From positions 1-18,842 of the forward strand of contig WREE01000022.1 in the NCBI GenBank assembly GCA_009779515.1: a stretch of 18,842 bases of DNA, read 5' to 3'. Every line of letters begins with the position of its first letter. Within the stretch, counting starts at the first letter, position 1. Source of the stretch: Symbiobacteriaceae bacterium (GTDB lineage Bacteria > Bacillota > JAAYKD01 > WRDA01). A program made the position numbers and the translations under genes. The notes under the pieces are model-generated. The model did not search any database. It was not told where the DNA came from and saw only the letters and a program-made list of their open reading frames with translations. Positions 8,501-14,272 of this stretch are shown piece after piece.

Positions 8501-11372
8501 ACCTTTCTCTTAGTTCAGCTGCCAGCTCGTCGCAGCGGCGACCTTTAGCGAAGCACTCCTGGAGAGCGACTCTATGCTGTGGCAGATCGTTATGTAAGAG
8601 CAGCTCGGTGGCGCTACTTCCCTCTCGGAGCAGTAGCGCCGAGAGTTCTGCCAGAGCAGCCAGCTGCTCTCTGCCGTGGGCGGCATCTATGCCCAGCTCT
8701 GCATACACTGTAGCGCTATGGGTAGCGAGAGATTCTAAAACGGTGTGATACTCGCTGAGGTTTAAGCGCAGAGAGTGCTCCAGTTGGCTGCTGAACTGTT
8801 CGTTGTCTATCTCTGCCAGCGGATGATCGGCTACACCACCACATGCTTTGCTGGCAACCAGCAGCATCTGACAGTGGTCTATCTGCTTAGAGAGCTGTTC
8901 TTTAGTTAACGTGAGTAACTGCTGGCGGGGGAAGATCAAGAGATCTAGGTAATCTGCCTGCTGTTCAGCAATAGCTAAGGAATCGTAGAGAGAGAAACCG
9001 CATAGCCGGGGGCGATGGATTTCAGATATAACTTGATTAAGCTCCCTGCGCGAGCTGTTAATAGCCTCAGCTGTTGCTCGGTATTCATCGGGGTGTTTTG
9101 TCCGGCCGAACTCCAGTGTTTGCTCCAACTGGCTAAGGATATCTCGTTTCCGGGCTTTATTGGAGTGCAACTCCAGGCAGAAGGGCCCTAACCCTATGGC
9201 TGCCAGACGGCTCTGGACTACAGAGAGAGCAGCCATCTTTTCGGCAACAAAGAGTACAGATTTACCCTGATAAAGTGCGTTAGCTATGATATTGGTAATA
9301 GTCTGCGATTTTCCAGTGCCCGGAGGACCGTGCAGTACATAGCTCTTTCCCTTACCGGCCGTAACTATGGCCGATAACTGTGAAGAATCTGTGGCAATAG
9401 GGGTAGCGATGTCGGAGGGGCTTAGATCCATATCCAGCTGCTCCGGCGTGGGGAACTCAACAGTAGCATCCCAGGTGAGCCGTCCTGCAACCAGGCTCGC
9501 CACAACTTTATTATGGGTTAGGGTAGCCATGCGCTGCTTAAGGTCGTGATACATGATAAAACGGCTGAAAGAGAAGATGCCCATAACAGCCAGCTCTTCC
9601 ACATCCCAGCGTGGCCTGCTCATGATGGCACGGCGCACGATGCTAAAGACCATGTTAGCGTCGACACCTGCATCTGAGTTAGAAAACTGCTCCAGACCGT
9701 TAATAACAAGCCCAAAATCCTGTCGCAGCATCTCCAGCAGGGTGATATTAACTTGCGCTTCTTCGTCTCGAGCGCGAATAACATAGCCGCGCTGAGCCGA
9801 GCGACGCACTAAATCTACCGGGATGAGAATTAAAGGAGCAAGACGAGGCTTCTCGCTGCGGTCTCCTTCGTACCAGCGCAAGAAACCCAGGGCGATAAAG
9901 AGCGTGTTGGCACCGTTCTCTTCCATGCTCGTCTTAGCTGTGCGATATATAGAAGCTATAGTACTGCCGGTTTCTACTTCACTTAGAAAGGTTCGTATGC
10001 GACCTTGCTGAAACTCCGACTGAGCAACTTTATCCAGAATGTGTTCCTGATGCGTCATCTCGAATAGCTTATCGTCTCTGGGGCTGTTCTTTAAGTCAGC
10101 AGGACGGGGTTGAATCTGAAACTCTTCGCCAGATGTTAGACGCTGCACAAACTCGGGAGCAGAAGCCAGGAGCAACTGCATACTATTCTTAGTTACCCGG
10201 AAGTTGAGCAAGGTGTTGCGCATACTAAGATCGAGCAGCTTGCGCTCCCATAGCTGCTGGCGCGAAAGGTCTGTCTTGGCATTTTCAGTAAAGCTGTAGG
10301 CGGATACCTCTGCCGGGCGGGAGGTAAGCTCGGTCTTGAAATGTGCCTCGCTAAGAGAATCGCCCTCTCCAGAGATAGTCTGTGGCAGGGGACGAATGCC
10401 GCTGCCACGTGCTCGCTTGATGTCCACAAGATATACGAAGCGTCCGGGATCTGCCAGATGCCTGGCAGCAGCAGTAACGGCACTTTCAAACTCTGTACTT
10501 CCTCCGACCACTACAGCAGTGGCCTCAACCACGCATATCTCGTTAATCCCTTCTGCAATGCGTTTCGTCAGAACCGAGAGATCGTCCTGGACGCACTCGG
10601 CAAACGACTCTTCCTCTTGCCAAAAGGCTACGAAGGCATGTCCCTGGACGAGGACGATCATGGGGTTAAGACCGATATGCTCTAGACATGCTGCGTATAA
10701 CAGGCTAAGATCGAGACAGTTGCCCATCTTCGTGGTTTGAACAGCGTCTGCGAGACGAACCTTCTGTCCCACTAGCTCAAAGCTGGCAGGTGCTACGCAG
10801 TAGGTAATACCTTCGCTCTGTAAAGCGCCATAGATGGCGGCTGCCTGGAGCCGGACTGTACTCAGGCTTTTACTCTGATAACCGGTAAAGGAAGGATTTC
10901 CTTGCCAGCTATGCAGAATAACAGATGCTTGGCGGACGATTTCGGTGACATAAGGGTGGTTAGGCGTCACGAAAGCTGCCATGATTTCTGGAACAGCTAA
11001 GCCACCGCTCCACTCGTTAAAACTGAGAAAAGCCAGCTCATGGGCTTGGGAGTAGAGTAGATCGTCTCCGGAGAAGACGGCAACCGTAAGAGAACCGTTA
11101 ATACGCTCGGTAAGAGCAAAGAGGTAAGAGGTAGAGAAACGCAGGTCGATTCCAGTCAGTTCCACCGTTTCCTGGGGATGCAGTAAGGCGACGTTAACGC
11201 TCCAGGGTGTTAGAGTCTCAGGGTCGGCTGTAATGACGACACGGAGATCGCTAACGGTCTCGTCTGAGATATTCTGCAGTAAGAGGTAACGGACAATGGG
11301 AATCTGGTTTTGCTGCATGGCGAAGTTGGTGATGTTGCTGCAAGATAGAGATACATGTAGTCGATTCGTCAT
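5583..11372 (-). CDS. DUF4011/SF1 helicase/Vsr-like/DUF3320 protein with transglutaminase-like N-terminus, candidate defence protein
   Basis: This 1929-residue cytoplasmic protein is built of several domains. Residues 1-120 look beta-rich. Residues about 150-300 resemble a transglutaminase/cysteine protease core with GNC at Cys219, GHAF at His245 and a possible acid Glu283. DUF4011 starts near 373 (LWERKLLDLSMRNTLLNF). The SF1 helicase follows: Walker A GPPGTGKS (682-689, Lys688), DEAS Walker B (1316-1319), GDPKQLPP, and motif VI NVAVSRAREE with Arg1552. A Vsr-like nuclease fold spans about 1600-1690 (Asp1633, Asp1652), then a DUF3320-type C-terminus. DUF4011-helicase-Vsr-DUF3320 proteins are known as phage-defence candidates (named Hhe in one survey, from memory). 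Start ATG 11372 has GGAGG 9 nt upstream and its own promoter. The nuclease motif looks partly altered (Glu and His positions replaced). It stands alone, with no adjacent methylase or partner gene. Confidence 0.9.
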   Translation of the reverse strand: MTNRLHVSLSCSNITNFAMQQNQIPIVRYLLLQNISDETVSDLRVVITADPETLTPWSVNVALLHPQETVELTGIDLRFSTSYLFALTERINGSLTVAVFSGDDLLYSQAHELAFLSFNEWSGGLAVPEIMAAFVTPNHPYVTEIVRQASVILHSWQGNPSFTGYQSKSLSTVRLQAAAIYGALQSEGITYCVAPASFELVGQKVRLADAVQTTKMGNCLDLSLLYAACLEHIGLNPMIVLVQGHAFVAFWQEEESFAECVQDDLSVLTKRIAEGINEICVVEATAVVVGGSTEFESAVTAAARHLADPGRFVYLVDIKRARGSGIRPLPQTISGEGDSLSEAHFKTELTSRPAEVSAYSFTENAKTDLSRQQLWERKLLDLSMRNTLLNFRVTKNSMQLLLASAPEFVQRLTSGEEFQIQPRPADLKNSPRDDKLFEMTHQEHILDKVAQSEFQQGRIRTFLSEVETGSTIASIYRTAKTSMEENGANTLFIALGFLRWYEGDRSEKPRLAPLILIPVDLVRRSAQRGYVIRARDEEAQVNITLLEMLRQDFGLVINGLEQFSNSDAGVDANMVFSIVRRAIMSRPRWDVEELAVMGIFSFSRFIMYHDLKQRMATLTHNKVVASLVAGRLTWDATVEFPTPEQLDMDLSPSDIATPIATDSSQLSAIVTAGKGKSYVLHGPPGTGKSQTITNIIANALYQGKSVLFVAEKMAALSVVQSRLAAIGLGPFCLELHSNKARKRDILSQLEQTLEFGRTKHPDEYRATAEAINSSRRELNQVISEIHRPRLCGFSLYDSLAIAEQQADYLDLLIFPRQQLLTLTKEQLSKQIDHCQMLLVASKACGGVADHPLAEIDNEQFSSQLEHSLRLNLSEYHTVLESLATHSATVYAELGIDAAHGREQLAALAELSALLLREGSSATELLLHNDLPQHRVALQECFAKGRRCDELAAELRERYRDAIFDSEAASAELKWNMATQSWFVPRFFQQNAVLKLFRARSLQPNSLQKGDIPELLKKLSEYHLLQREITDKTEFLRSFFPQTGSSWDWERLELLYDANSKAFQLVQSMAANRDQAAQALSMLHSSCSTILQQQEKPLRELPLLDARIHELELTLSADFSREFAAWHNESDWLILMEKKATRWMSNLKQLRDYCGYVRVKKPAVLDGLAPVIDALERGSICHDELLPTFSRNIHKQLAEVTIDSSTSLREFSGAIFTERISRFKQLNDEFVRLTIQELVAKLSAGIPLTGSNVSISSEIGILQRAIRSGGRGTSIRKLFESIPTLLRRMSPCMLMSPISVAQYIDPTYPPFDIIVFDEASQVPTCEAIGAIARGQELIVVGDPKQLPPTSFFSSTSVDEDNYDKEDLESILDDCLALSMPQQHLLWHYRSRHESLIAFSNRNYYDNRLRTFPSPNNLISKVSLVQLEGYYDRGRSKRNEAEARAIVAEIAHRLRAANNQSRSLGVVTFSSVQQNYILDLLDEQFRNDPELDALAHDAPEPLFVKNLENVQGDERDVILFSIGYGPDASGKVNLNFGPLNREGGWRRLNVAVSRAREEMIVFATMRPEEIDLSRTLSKGVAELKSFLEFAARGSSNPTGSKTGNTDDMAHLIAERLRAKGYRVDSNVGSSSYKVDLAIVSQFNDEEYILGIILDSPGYFNSGNLQDRVINQEAALRRLGWRVHKLWIMDYWYNAEREIAKIIEILEQIPPKSETAKTLDVKPELQQEHVAPLTFEQLTADALSTSLPKYTFAALTTAPQGADFLAVTSFKLITQQIADIVATEAPLSHNYLYRSVLDIWGLRAGQRIARRFEEVLRGLRLRSTKSGDRTFYWRADQQPEEFDSFRTPPDTEKSRRSLDDIAPEEIAAAVRHTLTWQISLSTADLEREVVRLFGYSRCTEAMRAPVSRGIALAVSRGYAVVNGDRVSCASEP

Positions 11373-11445
11373 GGGCGTAACCCTCCATACATTAACCTGG
11401 CAGAAAACAGTTGCGCTGCGGGTAGCTATAGGCTACATTTCTACA

Positions 11446-11475
11446 ATTATATTCGTTTAAGAAGGCGGGCGTCAA
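11446..11475 (-). promoter_or_regulatory. SigA-type promoter of the helicase gene
   Basis: On the minus strand TTGACG (11475-11470), an 18-bp spacer and a perfect TATAAT (11451-11446) precede the helicase start, giving a leader of about 65 nt. This indicates vegetative, independent transcription. Confidence 0.75.
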
Positions 11476-11565
11476 GGCAATTTTAGGTTAAGTCAAACTC
11501 GGGAAAACGGTGTGGTCAGCCAATTTTCCTGCCAAAGAACGCATAACTATGCTTTTCATATACCA

Positions 11566-11605
11566 AGAAACCAGGAGAGCAGCATGACTGTTTCTCCTGG
11601 TTTCT
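11566..11605 (-). terminator. Hairpin terminator candidate after the histidine kinase
   Basis: AGAAACCAGGAGA (11566-11578) and its exact reverse complement (11593-11605) form a 13-bp stem with a 14-nt loop, 62 nt after the kinase stop and before the helicase promoter. On the minus strand only TTGGTATATG follows, so the T-run is weak, but the position fits the end of the two-component transcript. Confidence 0.6.
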
Positions 11606-11667
11606 AAAGTTTTGTAGGGAGCTTATGGCTACCTTGGCGGTATCTAGTGGCAGCATTTTAGGCAACC

Positions 11668-13002
11668 TTAGACTTCCGGCAAGTCCATCCAGAATAAGAC
11701 CCCCTCTGGGGTGTTAGCTAAGGCAAAATCTATCTTCATGGCTTCGAGAGTCTTTTGCACCAGGGTCAACCCTAAGCCGCTGCGCCCGTCCTTCCGGCTT
11801 CTGGCCTTATCGGTACGGTAAAACGGGTCAAAGAGTTTAGGTAGTATCGCCTCATCAATTTGCGCTCCGGTATTCAAAACGTGGAGCCGGCATTGGTTTG
11901 CTACCGGCTCCGTCCATATACGAATTTCGCCACCCTGGGGCGTATTTTGTACTGCGTTGAGGATGACATTGGAAAGAGCTTTGCGCAATATTTGGGGATC
12001 GGCAAGTATAGTTTCACCCTGGGGGATGTGGCAGAGGATAAGCTGTTCACCTGCTTCCGCTAAAGTTAAAAAGTTAGGAAGAAGCTCGGCAACCATGTCC
12101 CCCAGATCGGTTTTTTCGAAGGAGGGTAAAATTTTTCCGTCGTTGAAGTTGACAATTTCCAAAATTTCGGCAATCGTCCTACCCTGGGCGTCCATTATTC
12201 TAAGGCATTCCCGTAAATACTTGGCATGGTCTTTATACTCACCCACATTTTCCAGCATACCTTCCAGCAAAACGCTGACGGCTGCCAGGGGGGTTTTCAG
12301 CTCGTGGGATGCCGCCGAAAAAAAGTAGCGCTGCGTTTCTTCCATCTCGCGCACCCGCAAGATTTCGTCTTCTAAACGAGAAATGGTATTTTTTAGTTTA
12401 TCGTACATGGCATGAACATCGCGCGCCAGCTCGCCCAGCTCGTCGGTAAGCTCGGGGGTAAAGGGTACGTCTTCTAGGTTAGACATTCTTTTTGTGCTCT
12501 CTGCCAGCCCTTTGATAGGTTTGGTCATTTGTTGGGCAAAGATAAAAGCTCCGGCGATGCTGGCGGCGAGCATTGCCCCCAGGGCGAGGAGAGCTTGGGA
12601 AAATAAGCTGTTGTAGTTAGACCGGAAGGCATTATCGCTTTGGGCTCTAAGGGTATGGTTTTTGTTGAGGTTCACCACCACAGATAAAGTCCCACTCATA
12701 TTACCTGAAGTGTTGGCGTGAGGCGTAGTGTAAATAATTTTGCCGTCTTTATTTTCGATGTAGAATTGAAAAGACTGGTTACTTTCATAGAACTGCTGTG
12801 CCAGTTCCGGATAGTAGCTTTCATCTTCGCCTTGTAGACGGTCTACCAAACGTTGGTAGGAACTGCTTATCTGCCGCATTTGGCTGACTTGATAAAATGA
12901 AAGAAACTGCTTCGAAAACAGGGCAACCGTAACCAAAACCAGCAAGATAAGGAAAATAGTTGTATAAGTAAATACCTTGAAGAAGATACCGCGCATTTTC
13001 AC
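11668..13002 (-). CDS. Sensor histidine kinase, two membrane helices with HAMP
   Basis: This 444-residue kinase starts at GTG 13002 (GGAGG 7 nt upstream), overlapping the regulator stop by 4 nt as GTGA; ATG 12996 is a less well placed alternative. Membrane helix 1 is at about 9-30, an extracellular sensor of about 100 residues follows, helix 2 is at about 134-158, then a HAMP linker to about 207. The H-box FSAASHELKTPL carries phospho-acceptor His233; N-box Asn349 (NVILNAVQN), the NTG form of the G1 box, FDPFYR and the glycine box GLGL (409-412) complete the ATPase domain. The sizeable extracellular domain distinguishes it from the short intramembrane-sensing BceS type. It should phosphorylate the upstream-encoded regulator; its signal is unknown. 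Confidence 0.95.
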   Translation of the reverse strand: MKMRGIFFKVFTYTTIFLILLVLVTVALFSKQFLSFYQVSQMRQISSSYQRLVDRLQGEDESYYPELAQQFYESNQSFQFYIENKDGKIIYTTPHANTSGNMSGTLSVVVNLNKNHTLRAQSDNAFRSNYNSLFSQALLALGAMLAASIAGAFIFAQQMTKPIKGLAESTKRMSNLEDVPFTPELTDELGELARDVHAMYDKLKNTISRLEDEILRVREMEETQRYFFSAASHELKTPLAAVSVLLEGMLENVGEYKDHAKYLRECLRIMDAQGRTIAEILEIVNFNDGKILPSFEKTDLGDMVAELLPNFLTLAEAGEQLILCHIPQGETILADPQILRKALSNVILNAVQNTPQGGEIRIWTEPVANQCRLHVLNTGAQIDEAILPKLFDPFYRTDKARSRKDGRSGLGLTLVQKTLEAMKIDFALANTPEGVLFWMDLPEV

Positions 13003-13664
13003 AGCGCTCCCTCCTCGATACGGTAGCCTATACCACGCACGTTTTTGATAATACTTTCCGGCAGTTTAGCCCGTAGGTTTTTGATATGGGTATGAACGAC
13101 ACTGCCATCCCCGTCGAAGTCATAGCCCCATACCCGGGAGAGAATGGTTTCATGGGATAAGGTTCGCCCTTTATTTTGCCACAGCAACATAAGGATTTCA
13201 TATTCTCGCAGGGTTAGAGACAACTCTTCGCCACGGTAAAAGGCTCGGTATTCTTCAGGACGAAGGGTAAATTTACCCCAGCGGATTTCCTTGGCTAACG
13301 CCCCGCTACGCCTTAGAAGGGCTTCCACGCGCTTTAACAGAAGCTGCATTTTAAATGGTTTGGTTACATAGTCGTCTGCCTCGGCGTCAAAGGCCCGAAT
13401 TTGATTTTCGTCGTCGGATAACGCTGTCATCATTAAGACAGGGGTGTTATGCAACTTGCGAAACTCCCGTAGGAGCTCGTGCCCGTTCATACTGGGTAGC
13501 ATAATGTCGAGAATAACCAACTGATAGCTATGGTCATAAAACATGGTTAGGGCGTCGCTGCCGTCAAGACAGGCGTCAACCTTATATCCCGTTTCCAGCA
13601 GAAAAGCTTTGACGGTATGGCATATATTTTCGTCGTCCTCGACGAGCAAGATTTTTATCTCCAC
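12999..13664 (-). CDS. OmpR/PhoB-family response regulator
   Basis: A 221-residue DNA-binding regulator. I choose GTG 13664 (MEIKILLVEDD...) over the longer frame from 13694 because GGAGG lies 7 nt upstream of it and the receiver domain fold begins there. The receiver has acidic Asp10-Asp11, phospho-acceptor Asp53, Thr80 and Lys102. The winged-helix domain spans about 125-221, with VWGYDFDGDGSVVHTHIKNLR as its recognition-helix region and RGIGYRIEE as its wing. It overlaps the kinase gene by 4 nt, so the two are translationally coupled. The CTGTAG direct repeat at 5459-5475 before the ABC operon is a plausible target. No convincing own promoter was seen in the 84 nt before it, so readthrough from the 88-residue gene is likely. 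Confidence 0.95.
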   Translation of the reverse strand: MEIKILLVEDDENICHTVKAFLLETGYKVDACLDGSDALTMFYDHSYQLVILDIMLPSMNGHELLREFRKLHNTPVLMMTALSDDENQIRAFDAEADDYVTKPFKMQLLLKRVEALLRRSGALAKEIRWGKFTLRPEEYRAFYRGEELSLTLREYEILMLLWQNKGRTLSHETILSRVWGYDFDGDGSVVHTHIKNLRAKLPESIIKNVRGIGYRIEEGAL

Positions 13665-13748
13665 CAAAACCCCTCCAAGCAATACAGGGGGCACAACACC
13701 AGGTGCAAGGGCACTGGGTTTCTTCGCCAGTAAGAGCGGCTTTTTAGG

Positions 13749-14015
13749 CTACCGCTGAGTGATAAACCAACGGGTTGACGCTATTTCCATGCTCAGCTCA
13801 TACTGCTGCGCCCTGTTTTCGATGACAGATTGGCAGAGAAAGCGTCTGATTCGGGCGCCGGACTGCTTGTCTTCGAAGGATTTAAGCACCTTATCCACGA
13901 TGATGGTGAACCGTTCTTCGGTTTCGTCTTCCACCTGGAAGCGGATAGGGGTTATAACCCCTTCTTCGTTGCATACAGTAACAATGCGGATGGGGTGGGC
14001 GATTCTTTGAACCAT
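13749..14015 (-). CDS. Small conserved-looking protein of unknown function (88 residues)
   Basis: I do not recognise this protein. It is real by its signals: AAAGGAGG ends 7 nt before ATG 14015, and a near-consensus SigA promoter lies 75-104 nt upstream of the start. The sequence is soluble and charged, with a strand-like N-terminal half (RIVTVCNEEGVITPIRFQVED), a middle VDKVLKSFEDK helix, one Cys in each half and a C-terminal SMEIASTRWFI segment. It has no membrane helix and no signal peptide. It stands 84 nt before the response regulator on the same strand with no clear terminator between, so it may be the first gene of the regulator/kinase transcript. A regulatory link is inference only. 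Confidence 0.7.
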   Translation of the reverse strand: MVQRIAHPIRIVTVCNEEGVITPIRFQVEDETEERFTIIVDKVLKSFEDKQSGARIRRFLCQSVIENRAQQYELSMEIASTRWFITQR

Positions 14016-14090
14016 GGCGGATCCTCCTTTCAGGCAATATTATTCGATGACGTGAGGCATTATCGGAAATATATCTCTGTTACAGTTGGT

Positions 14091-14119
14091 ATTATACTCT
14101 GCCTTACCCCCAGAGTCAA
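14091..14119 (-). promoter_or_regulatory. SigA-type promoter of the 88-residue gene
   Basis: Minus-strand TTGACT (14119-14114), a 17-bp spacer and TATAAT (14096-14091): only one base off consensus. The leader is about 70 nt. An inverted repeat CTGT-A-ACAG-like element falls at the expected start of transcription. Confidence 0.8.
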
Positions 14120-14149
14120 GAAATAATTTGCGGCTGTAGAAAAACAGGT

Positions 14150-14178
14150 TTCATGTTCTTGGTTTCTTGCCTCATAAT
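14150..14178 (+). promoter_or_regulatory. Weak promoter candidate for the carboxypeptidase operon
   Basis: TTCATG (14150-14155), 17 bp, CATAAT (14173-14178). The -10 matches 5 of 6 but the -35 only 3 of 6. No better plus-strand promoter was found between 14016 and 14272. Confidence 0.3.
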
Positions 14179-14181
14179 TTG

Positions 14182-14225
14182 CCTGCCACATAGCCTGAAT
14201 TTTCGGCAGGAACTAAAAACCTGCC
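14182..14225 (+). promoter_or_regulatory. Leader with two mutually exclusive stems
   Basis: GGCAGG at 14205-14210 can pair with CCTGCC at 14182-14187 or with CCTGCC at 14220-14225, but not both. The stems are 6 bp. It lies 48-91 nt before the M14 start codon. It may be an attenuator-like switch or chance. Confidence 0.3.
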
Positions 14226-14272
14226 TCGCGAAAAAGGCTGTAGTAACTATAAACTACGAAAGGGGAAAAGCT

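Noticed and set aside
11422..11436. Small hairpin GTAGC-TATAG-GCTAC in the helicase leader
   Set aside because: The stem has only five base pairs, short enough to be expected by chance.
11668..13664. BceRS-type bacitracin-sensing pair
   Set aside because: The kinase has an extracellular domain of about 100 residues instead of the short loop of BceS kinases, and the permeases are four-helix MacB/FtsX type, not ten-helix BceB type.
13665..13694. Ten extra N-terminal residues for the response regulator
   Set aside because: GGAGG lies inside this segment, 7 nt before GTG 13664, and the receiver fold begins right after that codon.
13665..13748. Promoter TTGCAC-N18-TATTGC before the response regulator
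   Set aside because: The -10 match is poor and the transcript would begin at or inside the ribosome binding site.
14153..14272. Longer N-terminus for the M14 protein beginning at ATG 14153
   Set aside because: No ribosome binding site precedes it, the extra 40 residues do not fit the family, and the ATG at 14273 has GAAAGGGG at proper distance.
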